Source: Crotophaga sulcirostris
Lineage: Eukaryota; Chordata; Aves; Cuculiformes; Crotophagidae
Length of the DNA stretch: 64,000 bases
Direction: 5' to 3'
Assembly: GCA_013397455.1 (NCBI GenBank)
Contig: VYZB01000275.1
Location: 1,104,781-1,168,780 of the forward strand
A model generated the notes under the pieces. The model was not told the origin of the DNA. It was given only the letters and a program-made list of their open reading frames with translations, and did no database searches. Of the stretch, positions 1-13,200 are shown piece after piece. Both the position numbers and the translations under genes were made by a program. Numbering within the stretch: position 1 is the first letter of the stretch; each line of letters begins with the position of its first letter.

Positions 1-1040
1 TATTAAGGTTCTAATTAACACTTACAGAGTGTAACATTTCCATATAAAAGCTTTTCATGAACAAGTTTGTCGTCAAATATAAACGGAAGATTAGATAACA
101 GCTCCACTTAATGAGAAATGAGCACAGTAGTAACCAATAATTAGTAAGAATTCACATGTACAGAAGTTTTAGAGGTAAATGATTATAGTAGTTCCAGATA
201 CACACTAACCAGTCTTTTGTCAACTGAGCTGTGTTGCAAGCCCAACTTTCTTCTCCTGAAATTAAATGATTTTCAACACAGCAGATTTTATACATATACA
301 CCACTAACTCTAGCAGGAACTACAAACTAGCACACAACTTAGCCAACAAATACATTAAGAAAAACCCCCACTTTAATAATCCAACCAAAGGGAATAATCC
401 TCTGGCCTCTACTAAAACATAAAACCCATTCGCAATTATTCCAAAGGAAGTGTAAGGCTCAAAGAACCTGAAAGCGTTTTAAAAATAAAACATTTTTTTC
501 CTTTACTGTAGTGTTAAATTAATGCTTACTATGACACAGCAACTTCAGTCAAATCCAGGCCTGAGGAAGCAACAGAGTTGCAAGCAATCGATCCACCAAA
601 ATGGCCAAGCTGGTTTCCATCAGTGCTTACAAACCAACAGGCTGCAGTAACTGAGCATGCAGATACTCCTTGCTTTTTGTAGTAGAACACGCTTCCTAAA
701 TTTTTGATTTAAATTCATAGCTCCCTTCCTCATCATTTGCACCATAATGCTCCATATACTAACATGTACACACAAACACACTGTCCCTCTCCAAATACTA
801 CTATGTTAACAGTATTCATATTTTTTTTAAACACACAATCACTTTAGAGTTATGGCGATTCCATATGATCTCTATGGTGATCAGAAAAAAGCTAAGAACT
901 CACAAAAATATTTCTATCATGAGAATAAAAAAAATCATAACACAAGAATAACAATAGTTATGTCTCATCACCATACAAAAGAGAATTTTAAGCAATAGAG
1001 GAATTGTCAAAGACCTCATTTTCCTTGCATATTTTCTTAC
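1..1040 (-). other. UPF2 intron 15 (partial)
   Basis: AT-rich intronic DNA downstream of exon 15. I see no coding similarity, repeat family or RNA gene. Confidence 0.8.
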
Positions 1041-1224
1041 CTAGTTTTATTAAGAATTCCCGTTCCAAGTCTTGCACCTGTCTGATAGCTTCTTCCAGAG
1101 AACTGCAGAGCTTTATCTTTGGTCTCAGCAGTTCCAGTGTATCACTGATCATATAGTCTATGTCTATAGGAAATGGGTGGTCTTTTGTCCAAACATCCAG
1201 GCTTTTTTTCCACCAAACATACCG
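1041..1224 (-). CDS. UPF2: UPF2 exon 15 (end of MIF4G-3)
   Basis: 184 bases, residues 950-1010 plus one base. It encodes [20 protein letters not shown] and ends in [13 protein letters not shown]. Acceptor TATTTTCTAG, donor ACTAG|GTAAGA. The exons for the acidic region and UPF1-binding domain lie to the left of the window. Confidence 0.95.
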
Positions 1225-4200
1225 CTAGAATAGAAAATATTCAAATGAAGATCATATGCATACTGACATTTAACTTATGAAGTTTGCAATGCCTCAGTAT
1301 GTTTGTAAAGTAGAAAATGCAAAAAAACCAACCACATCACCCTCCTATTTCATAGGACTATTAGATGGTTTGATATCACTAAGCATTGTCTGATAATATT
1401 GGGTATCAAAAACATTAAGAATATGTTCTTTTTACCATAACAACTGCCAGAAGCATGAAGACAGTAAAAAACACTGGAAAAAAAAAAGTGTCTAAGGATA
1501 GATTCTTTCTATGAGAAATGAGCACTTCATAATCTAGCTAAAAGGTGACATGGTCAAAAGGAGTATTTGCTGATATTACAAGGTGTAACAAGAATATAAC
1601 AGCTTCTTCACTGGTAAGTTTATTTTTGGTTTAAAAATAGGACCGTACTACAATTCAAAACTACACAGACAAAGGATATGCATCCTGATAATCTGAAATA
1701 AGCTATCACCTTAATTTTTATTTTTTAATACCCTTGGGCTACTATAATTTAAAGAGATAAGCAAAAAGAAAAACAGATTAAGTCCTAAGAGTTTTAGCAT
1801 GAACTCCATAGACTGGAATTCCACATTTTCTAGAGGAACCAATCTCAGTGTTTAAACAGTGTTTTCCATTATGAAGTCTTCTCCCCCACTAAATATATAG
1901 TTAGAACCTTCCTTGTTGCATCCTGTGACCATTACTTCTCATCCTTTCACTGCACATACCTGAGAAGTATCTGACTCCTCCTCCTCTACAAATGCTATTA
2001 CCTGAGGACAGCAACCTCGTTTGCATTCTCTTCTCTTGAAGCTGAGCAAACCCACAATGTAGGAACCAAGAGCCTTCTGATCATTTTGGTGACCCTCCAC
2101 TGGACTCAGCTCAGTGTGTTGGTGTCACCCCTGTCATCTACCAGGGAGCCCTGAACTCAATACAGTGCTCCAGATGTGGTTTCAAGTATCAAGCAGAAAC
2201 AGAAAAAAGGAAAAAGGGAGGGCGAAATCATTTTCCTCAAGCTGCTGGCTACACTCTTGCCAATGCAATGCAGGACATTGCTGGTTTTCATCATCCTAAT
2301 GGTGCAAAACTTAATGTCATGAAGACACAGCTCAGCAGTGCTAGCTCTATTCCTGCAAAGCTGATTTCTAGGTAGCCAGTGCCAAGCTGTACTGTTGAAT
2401 GGAGCTATTTCATCCTATTTGAAAAACTAGGTATTTAGCTTTGCTGGAATGCACAAGGTTTCTGTCAACCCATTTCTCCCCTTGTTGAGACCTCCTGAAG
2501 GTCAGACCTAAACCTTCAGTGAATCAACCACTACTCCAGTGTCCTGCAGTTTGCTGGAACACCAGTAACCTCTACATAACTGAACATATGCTTCACTTTT
2601 AAAGTAAAACAGCTGTTAAGAGTATTCTAAAAACTACAGTGATATATTCAGAGAAACATGTAACAGACTGACCTACATTAGCTTGTTAAAGCAATCTACA
2701 GAACTAAATAAAACTTAGTTTATAATACCTGAAAGTATACAAGGAAGCAATCAAGTTTTCGTTTGCTGGATCCTCTGTCAAAATACTGCCCACAGGTATC
2801 AAGGATGGTACAGACTAGCCTGATTCTGAAAAGATGCTCTGGAGGGTCCAGTGGACTTGGACTACCATCAGGGTTCACACCAAATGATGTGAAAGAATAC
2901 AGAGTTCGAAATATTACAGCTGATTCCACCATTCGGTAATTGTAAAGCTCCCCCAGAAACTTGGCACTGCTGATCCGCCGTTGGTTAAACTTTGGCTGGT
3001 TAACCTTTATTTAAAAAAAAAGAAAAAACCCCACTTTATTATGCAGACACAATAGAATCTTGGTTAATTTTTTTTAAGAAAAAAACCCTATAAAAATCAG
3101 CAGAATTCGCTATAATAAAGTATGGTTATTTATGGCTACATACATTACACAAAATTAAACATTAAAAAGTAGTTATAAAAGTTGGTCAACTAGTAGTTAA
3201 TATGAAGTTCAGACGTTTATCACACACTCTACCTTAAATTTACAATGATTTCTCATTGTCCAGAGAATTCTTGTAATTATAACACCGATTAAAATAAAGA
3301 CTACTCTCCAAAGCTGCTTGAAATTGCATTAATCTGACTACACTGTGAAAGAATAAATTTTATGCCCTTACTGTGATAAGGGGGGCAAAATGTCTGTCCC
3401 AGTAATCTTAGCAGTTTGTTGAGGTTTAGGGGTGTGTGTGGTTTTTTTTAAATTTAAATAAAACTACCTAAAGACAAATGTCTGACATAGAAAAGTCAGA
3501 CAAAAACCTAGAACCCAAGGATTCTTTTCTTTAAGCATGATTATTTTAACTGTTTTCCTTTTGACGTAAGTAGATAAGTACAGCTTAGTAAGAATGCTGG
3601 TTGCTTACCTCCATTCCTAGTCGGATATCCTCTAGCACTCCATCCACAACATGAATTCCAACATCTTCCTGGTAAAGGACCAACCCTGCTAAAAGGTTGG
3701 CTACACAGTGAATACTATTGTATTTCACATTCCAGATGTTGATCATACAGCATATAACGTAGTCCTTTACTTCTGTATCCTGCCAAGGCAGCTTGCGCAT
3801 CTGTCTCAGGACCTAGATCAAATTTTAAGACAAGCTTAACATTTTAGCAGGCAAAGTATCAAGATACTTGCTGTCATCCCCCATCTCTCACAGTTGGGAT
3901 GAAATCCCTGTAAGCAACCTCAGCCTTTTTCAAGCATCTTCCAGATCTGCAGTAGCTAAGAAAAATTTACATATAAACCAACTGGTGTCCTTTAGTGACT
4001 AATCAGGCTATCCAGGTCCACTCCGTAATTTTTGCTCTTACAATCTGCATTTAACTGTAGTCTTTTGTCTCTTACTTTGAACACAAGATATTTAGCACAA
4101 AGATTCTTAAAGATTCTTACTTCATTCTTTATTTGTTCAGCATGTAATGCTGCAGAGAATGCAAGTCCATGACTGGAACTTCTACATGTTACGATAAAAG

Positions 4201-7200
4201 CAAAACTGTCTTAACAATCAGGGACACAAAAAATGGTCCCTCTTCCTTGCAATTAAAAAAATTATAGCCCTCCCCAAACCCTTCAAAAGTGGGTTTTACT
4301 GGAAGTGATGTAAAACCTGTATTGAAAATTTCAGAAGTATTTACCTTCTCTGTGGTGACCTTGGAGAGATCTTTGTAAAGAAGCTTACGAATGTATTCCT
4401 GCAAAGGAGGACGTTTTTTCTTCACAGTTTTTTCAGCTGGAGGGGGATTACAGTAGTAATAGGCATTTTCTACCATTGTAACATAGCGTGCATCCAGATG
4501 CATTGCTTGTTTTTTTCTCATCATTTGTTCCTGGAAATAAACACAAATGATCGCTGAAAGATCAGCACACAGATGTAGCACACTACATTTTCAAGCCAAA
4601 GGTTTTTACAGACACATCTGGGATAAACAAAACATGAAAGGCTGCAGAAAAATAAGTTAAAAGCTTGGGTGAAAAGAAGGAAGGACAAAGCATTATAGGA
4701 TTTCGCACTGCTATTGCCAAGGTCATTTTTCTTCCAAAATCCCCATGTTTATAATTGTTCACCACAAAAAAAGGTTTCTGAAAAGTTACTTAAAGTGTAA
4801 CTTTAAATCTAAACATCTAGATAAATGGTTTATAAGACTATAAGCCACTCTGTTCAAAACATGATTTTATTCAACTAATGTAGCTGAAACGCAGATTTCA
4901 TGACACAAGCATACTGAATCATCATGAGAGCAGCATTCTATTTTTTACATCAATATGAGACTGCAGAAAGTTTAAGCTGGTGCTTTGACATTAATTTTCA
5001 ATGGCTTAGGCAATGGCATTTTTCTTACTATGTGCTCAGTTGTTGCTGTTTACTCGAGCAGAACAGCCTGCAAGGAAAACAGCACCTACCATGAAGCAGT
5101 ATTTCAGGAAAAATCAGAAAAGTTGAATGTTACTACACCAACACTAATTACTGTGCTTAACTGTCAGGATTGTCCTAATTTTCCTTACTGAACTCAATCT
5201 CTCCTCCATATTTCATTTTGGATATGTACTTTAAGATTTATTTTGTAGGTTTTCAAAATTTCTTCCATTTAAAAATTCTGTACAAGAAGAAACGTAGCAG
5301 TTATAGGCCACTGACTTTTACATTTGAAAGTGAGGATGAATTTAATTCCATTATAAAACAATTTTTATATACATGTGTTTATATATGTGTATAATTGTGT
5401 AAACTGCATTATATTTTTACATTCATTGTACAATCTCATATATTCAAAATCACTCTAAGGTGGTTCAACAGGTGCACTGGTTTAGGTTTTACTATTTAAA
5501 GAGGTTGGCTACACAGTAACTTACAACATCAAACAGATAGGCAAAACTGAGGTGCAAATACTGATTTATCACCACACACAACTGTTAGTATATACATTCA
5601 TGCAGTCCAGTAAACTAGTGGAAAGAGTTTAAATCTTTGACAGCTAGTGAAGCTGTTTTTCACTCTAGTGGACTTTCCACTAAACTTGAATAATTTCAAG
5701 TTTATTTTTCAAGGCAGTGGGGTTCAGTTCAACCAAAGTATAAATGTACTTAAAACAGCTCCCTGACCTTGAGTTTCAGCTGCTAATTCAATGACCAAGA
5801 GTAGTTTTGTGTAACACAGTAACCAAACAAATAACCTAACTTCCCTCCTAGATTCTATGCATCTACTGCCAGGAAGGTCTCAATCTGACACTAACCCCAA
5901 GGCATTTCATTTTTAACCTTTTCCATGTCACAAACAGCCCCTTCCTTAGATTCCCTGAGAGCGTTCCTCTCCAAATGGAAAATTTCAGTCAAGTAGTAGC
6001 AAATTTACCTACTTAGGTGCTTAAAAGATGCACAGTACTTAAAAAAAAATATCATATTTAGTGTTTTTTTCCCACATATAAGAGTGGAAAGTTCTAAAAC
6101 CTTACCATGTCCTATACGTTAATATCACCTTTGTAAATTTTTTCACCTTTTCTAGATGCATCAGCTGAAAATAAGTCTCTGCTCCCTTAATGACATTTAA
6201 CATGTTTTACCATAGAGTGAAAAATAAAGTAGGGTAAAACAAGGCATAATAGAGAAAATGCAGAAGGGCTTGCAAATAAAATTTTAAAGCCTAAAACTAT
6301 ATAATTGGTATATTTTCTTGTTATAATAATTTCTACATTATACCGCAAGTAATAGCATGTATATGTATATGTGAATATAATTAAAATGTTTCTTCCAAGA
6401 AGAGACACTATGCATTACCTCAAGACCCCAATCACTGTAAGTTATCTTTTTTTTGAGCAATCCCAAGCGTGTATACTAAGTGGATGGTATTAGTCTCAAG
6501 CCCTAGTAAAAGTCATCATTATTTTAAGCAACTTTGTGTTTCTAGTTTTTTTCCATTTAAGGTATCAAATCAGATGGACAGGTGGGAAAGAAAAAAAACC
6601 TAACAATATACTGCCTACAATAACAAAAACCTCGACACATTTCAGAAGAAAAAAAGCAAGACCTGCAGTTTAAAGAATTTGAAGCTAATCAACTACTTTG
6701 GGTCTTCACTTTACCAGGCTAAAGTGAACTACCAAGGTAAAGCACTGAATTTGATGTTTAGTTTTCTGCTTTTTTTTTATAACGACAGATCACAAACAAC
6801 ATTAAAATGTCCAAGTTATAACAGTAAAAGGGTTTGTTTTTTTTTTTTTCTTGCTGAGTAACAAAGCCTCTCTGTACGTAGTATATATTGCAGGACAAAA
6901 AGTATGAGAAGTCGCCATGTAAAAATCTAACAGGTAGAAAAAATCCAATTCAGAAAAGCATTTCTGCATGACTGACATTGAAATTATCAGACTGTAAAAA
7001 CAGACAAACTGTTCAGCTCCTCCTTCCTTTTACAACCTACACTGCTCTGCCCCGCTACTGGTTCCAGCACTTCCAAATCAACATTTTAAATTTCTTGGAA
7101 GCACAGTATTATTACAGTGAATTAACACAGTCTCATTCTAACTTTGTCTAACTTTACTTTGTCTGTAAAAACAATGTTCTCCCACAGTCTGAACTACATC

Positions 7201-10200
7201 TATAAAAAGAAGTCACCTCTAGAACTGAGCCACCATGAGCTTAAGTTCCATGTTTATAAATACAAGTGATTTTACTCTAAAGCTTAAAAAGACAATTTGA
7301 CACAACTGTCTAAATTAAAGGATTAAAAAGGTATCAGAAGGCTTTTAACGCTGAAATTTCAAATATTCTTTTAACGCTGGAATTTCAAATATTCTTTTAA
7401 CACGACCACAACAGCATAACACAAGAATATGGCATTTTAACATGATTGCATTCCAGAAACATAGATGAAGATAATGCTGATGTGCCTTCCAAAGCACCAA
7501 CTAAAATAATCCATTTATCATCAATGGACCAATCCTAAAGCCAAGTTATTTTACATTAATATCTTAAACTACATAAAGGACCCTGAATTTGAAAGACATG
7601 CCAAGATTAAACAGAATAAACATGGCCCTGATAAAAGAAGAATCTTTAAATAATTTGTAGAATGTGACAGTAGTTCCACAAAGCCAGAATGTGATCACTG
7701 AATATTTCTCCAGAATAAGGCACAGTGCCACTAAGTTTGTAGAGTAAAGATTAAGACCAGCAGTAAAGATTAAGACAAATAATTGTTGGGAAGATCAATG
7801 GGCCTTAATTCTACCCTGTAAGTGTAATGGATAAGATCAGCTTTACAACTACATAGATTTTAATGATAAGATCCTAATTAGCTTGCTTTGGGAGAAATCT
7901 TTCCTGCAGTTCACTCTAACTGGTACCATAAGACTACAGTCTAATTTGTGTAATGCTACTTACATCAAAATTAATCTGCATAGTTTTTACAGAGCAACAT
8001 TAGAAGATGCAGCTATTATGGTGGTTGCTGAATATAAATCTATGTGGCCTGGTTTATGTCTTAGTCAATAGACATCCCAAACTTATTTCCCATCTCCATC
8101 TTCTCCTGGTTCCTCAATGCATAAGAAAAGACTACTTATCTGAAACCTTGTGAGGTTTTAAGCCTCAGTTATTCAAACAGTGTTTGTATTTTGCCTTACA
8201 CTTCAACTAAGTCTTGTTTAGCATCCACTCAGATTTCATCAATACAGCTAAACAATCACCATTTTTATAGCGCATAAGACTAAAGGCAGTCAGTTATGAA
8301 AAGCAGCTCTGGTAAACATATTTAATTTTTCCCGACTTCTAAAATTTTTATTAACTACAAAAAATGGTAGCAATGAGCAAAATGTCTTAAAGATAATGTA
8401 ACAGTGTTTTTCAGGGGAAAAATATTTGGTTATGGAAAGAAATATATTTAATAATAAAACAGCAACTGACAAACCTTTGGAAAAACTGAGAGATTCAAAT
8501 CTTTCAAGACACACTGCGAGAAAGTGTGAGCCAAGAACTTGCAGTTGATTTGTCCATCTTTCCCTCACAGTATCACAAGGTTGGAAGGGACCTCTGAGAT
8601 CGAGTCCAACCTATAACTCAACACTAACATCAACCCATCATCTCCTCTTAAACACCTCCAGGGACGGTGACTCCACCATGTCCCCAGGTAGCACATTCCA
8701 ATGGCCAATCATCCTTTCAGTGAAGAATTTCTTCCTAATATCAAGCCTAAACCTCCCCTGATGAAGCTTGAGCCCACGTCCTCTAGTTCTGTCACTGGTC
8801 ACCTGAGAGAAGAGACCAACCCCTGCCTGACTACAACCTCCTTTTAGGTAGTTGTAGAGAGCAATAAGGTTACCCCTGAGCCTCCTCTTTTTCAGGCTAA
8901 ACAGCCCCAGCTCCTCAGTCGCTCCTCACAGGGCTTGTGCTCCAAACCCTTCACCATCTTTGTTGCTCTCCTCTGGACACACTCCAGTACCTTGACACAC
9001 TTCTCAAACTGAGGGGCCCAGAACTGCACACAGTACTCAAGGTGTGGCCTCACCAGTGCTGAGTATAAGGGGGTAATAACTTCTGGTCCTGCTGGCCACA
9101 CTATTTCTGATGCAGGCTCTTGTGACTGCATCACCACAATAAATACTAGGACATTCGAAGAAGTTCAGAAAGAATCAGCATTTTGTGGAAAATAAATCGT
9201 ACATCAATATACCCACGTATGCAACAACTGCTTCTCTATTAATGCTCCAGAATGAGAAGGGAGGCTACAGATTCAGAGAATGACCTGTAAAGTGTAAGCC
9301 TGTGCTTTGATAAGAAAGGAGATAAATACAGAAGAGACAGTGATACTTCACAGCCTCACAAATTTCATTTGTTATTTATATTGTCTTTTAAGTCATGAAA
9401 AGATTTACAGGTCAGCTGGAGCCTTACAGAATACTTTCAGTAATCTGTTCTCACAAGAGGTGCAGTCTCAGAGCTGAGACAGCACTGGACAGGCTATAAA
9501 TACCAAGATGATACAACTCCACAGGACTACAGGCTGGCTGTGCCAAGGCAACCTTTATAGTCAGACAACATCACAAAGCCAGAAAACAGAAGTAGTAAGT
9601 GGTTTAATTCAGTGAATGAAACCCTCCCCCATAAGACAAGAAGTTTTCTCTTACCAGAAGAACACTGGTTCTTAAGTGAGATTCTGGTGATCTGAAAAGG
9701 AATCTTCCACAGGTTTCCAGCAGAGTACATGCCATTTCAATATGGTGATGAGAAAAGTCTGACAGAAGCATCTGGTATATATTTATATAAAACACAGCAC
9801 GTTAAAACATTTTTTTCAACTGCAGAAAAAAAGCAAGTTGTAAGTACCAGACTTCACAATACTGTTGTGCACCATATTCTTTAAGGAAAAAATGCAAATT
9901 GATTTCACTGATCAGATGTTAACAAAACTCAAAATACTTATCTCACTGAAAAAGTATTGTAAGAACAATCTAGTCCACAAAATGAGGCTCCAGAAACCTC
10001 AACAACAGGATGCTTCCTAAGCCTGGCATAAAAAGACTACAATATTAAAAACAAACACTATAATCTCTCCCCTATCCCTTTCCAAAATGGTCATATCTGC
10101 TTTAAAATTCCTCCTCCTAGACTGGAAAACCACCAAATAATACTGCACGAGGAAACAATAACTTCAAAGCACATCTAATCCAATTGTATTGTTTAAATTA

Positions 10201-13200
10201 AGCAATTACTAAAAATTAGAGCTTTGCATTTTACAGTCTTTTACAGATTAGAAGAAACATTATAATAGTCTAAGAATTCTGCTTTGATATCTACTCAGTC
10301 AATGAATGGAAACTAATCCCACAGGAAGGGATCTTAACCGGTGTGAGCCTTCAGCCACCTTTTATAAAAGGCACTTCTATTTTTTTATACCCCATTTTTA
10401 TTTTGTGATTTGACATCAAAGGTAAGTTTGAATGTTTATCAGCACGCAAGATGATACGCCTAGAGATTAACGATTTCCAAAGATTTGTTCTGTGCCTCAA
10501 CAAATAAAAGCCAAAATGGCATATAAGTTTCTCCTTGCAGCACTGAAAAGCTTTCTGCCTCAAACCCCTCCCCCTCACTTATTTTCTCTGTAAAAACATT
10601 AATTGAAATCAACATAATCAAAGTTCTGCAATGTCAAGCAAATGAATAAGTAGCAATGCCTACCATCACTTTCAAAGACAATTATTAGCAATTTGGTTAT
10701 GTACAAAGGTGTAAGTTTATTTTAATATATTCCTACTATTAGAAAAATTCAAACATTCTAACTTCCAGAACAGCTATTGAAGTCTCCTAATACACAGCAC
10801 CACCAGACATCAAAGTTTAAAGCACCATATGCAGTGAATTAATGGATAACATCAGCAACAGGTATGTGAAGGGGATTAGGATGCGGATACCTTATCATAT
10901 ACAGCAGTACAGGACTGTCACAACACTGACCTTCAAACAGTGGAGAGTATCATTTTTGGAGAACATCTTAAACTTTGTAAGTTCACCAATAAATCTCACA
11001 GTTTTATTCTTTGTTTCAATGTTGATCTGGTCCTTTTTTCTTACCTAAAAAAGGAATTTGATTTTAAGCCCTCAAAAATATCCATTTTGACCCATGTATG
11101 TGTAACAAACTTGGGAATTCAGCAGTGTTTGATACCTGTTTGGTTTTTTACACTCTACCTTTTTACCTATCCCCAGGTATCCCAATAGTCTCCTTAACAG
11201 CCTTGTTTCTTCATAAGCTTCTGAACGTCTTTACCCAACACTGCTCCCAACCCCAAAACCAAAGTTCTCTAACATAGCTACAGTTATAGCCACACCTCCA
11301 ACCTGGGCACCCGCCTGTGCCACAGCAAAATACTAGTTAAATATTCTAAAGTGTATATTTTCAGAATCAGTAAGTTGTCTCTATATGAGTAGGATCACGT
11401 GTATAGTCCCTAAAAGAATATTAAACATTGATGTACAAGTCTAGTACTCTAGAATATTTGTCTTCTAATCAGATTTGTTCACTGAATTTAAGAATTTTAC
11501 ATCTACAAAACATCAAATGTTATTTTATTCCCCAAAGGATGTCTGCTATCAGAGTGGTTAATTTGAATGCAAAAAATTAAATCAACAAAACTTACATGAA
11601 ACCTGAAATCCCCTTTCAGCATGGAACAGAGATCCTCTGCTACGTCAGACATACAGGGATGCAGTGTGGCAACCAGTCTTGCATAAAACGGTAGCAAGTC
11701 CAGCCTGCAAACAAAGCAGATAAAATAGACAAATAGTTTACAGACAAAAACGTATTTGTCTACAAGTAAGGGTACTATTTTACGTGTAAGAAAAATCAAT
11801 GTGCATGTACTGACAGAACTACACACATGCAGTTTTACTTCAGACTGCAGTGTTATTTAACACTAAGAATACAAGAAGGTAACGCTGCAATGTCCTATTT
11901 GAATCCTTCACAGTTAATTGCCTTTCAAAACTACTGCCTTAGATGAAATAAGAAACACCATCTTAACTACAGAATTTGACATTTAAAGAATTATCAAATA
12001 CCAACAAAATTGAGATCCCTCTCAATATGTAAATTGAAAAATTCATTTGTTATTGCAAGTTTGTTTTTTTTTTAGTAGCAGCAAACATAACTAGGAAGGC
12101 AAGAAAATCTTTAGTTTTAAAGCAGTGAACTTTTAAATGGATGTAGTAGTGTTATTATACAAAAGGAAGCTCAGCAGATGTCATAACCATTTCACCAAAA
12201 TTCACCTGGTACTCCCATAAATGGTAGCATTTCAAAATTCTCTATAGAACTTCCCTTTCTTTTCTCTTTCCTTCATACACATTTCATAGTATTGCATGTT
12301 TCATTTAAGGAAATTTGGAGAGCAGTTTGTGTTTTCCTTAGTTTGTACTTCGTCTCTTTCCATCAAAGACTATCTGGTTGTAAAAAGGGGATAAATGCCC
12401 TTAAACCTGGTTGCAGCATCCTATAACAGGACACAGAATATAACAGATGCCTTGCAGAAATGTGCATTTATCTCTTGCGAATGCAGAGAAACCAACTGCA
12501 CTCTGAGGGCTCATAATTCACTGAAGCGCGTCCAGAGAAGGGCAACAAATCTGGTGAAGGGGCTGGAGAACAAGTCCTGTGAGAAGCAGGAGAGGGAACT
12601 GGGATTGTTTAGCCTAGAGAAGAGGAGGCCCAGGGGCAACCTCCTCACTGTCTACAACTGCCTGAAAGGAGGTTGTAGCAAGGTGAGTGCTGGTCTCTTC
12701 TCCCAAGAGACAGGCGATAGGACGAGGGGAAATGGCCACAAGTTGCGCCAGGGAAGGTTCAGACTGGACATCAGGAAAAGTTTCTTCACTGAAAGGGTGG
12801 TCAGGCACTGGAACAGCTGCCCAGGGAAGTGGTTGAGTCCCCGTCCCCATCCCCAAAGGTGTTTAAAAAGACAAGTAGACAAGTTTCTCAGGGATATGGT
12901 TTAGTAGTGGACAGGTATAGCTGGACTCAATGATCTCAGAGGTCTTTTCCAACCAGAGGATTCTATCATTTTAATATCATTTAACAAGCTGAAGAAGGTG
13001 GTTTTGGTTTATTTTTGGAAAATAAGTTAATGCTGCAAACAGATGAACTGTAGAACAAGCCTACTGTTTTAAGTGGAGAGAAACACCTTAAACTTCCATG
13101 CTTCAAGTGAGAAATTGTCTGTAAGTGAAAAATGCATCTTGAGTTTACCCTTTGTGAAGGATTACAGTTTTCCCTACTGCTAGGAAAAAAGGGGGGAAAA

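Larger units (their letters stand above)
4531..9654 (-). other. UPF2 intron 11
   Basis: 5.1 kb intron. It holds a 26-base tandem repeat at 7,342-7,400 and a CR1 copy at 8,565-9,122. The remainder is AT-rich with short TA/TG runs near 5,360-5,400 and 6,355-6,375, and is otherwise unrecognised. Confidence 0.75.

Noticed and set aside
12395..12904. 169-codon open frame
   Set aside because: It is the preserved ORF2 tail and 3' region of a truncated CR1 element, not a host gene.
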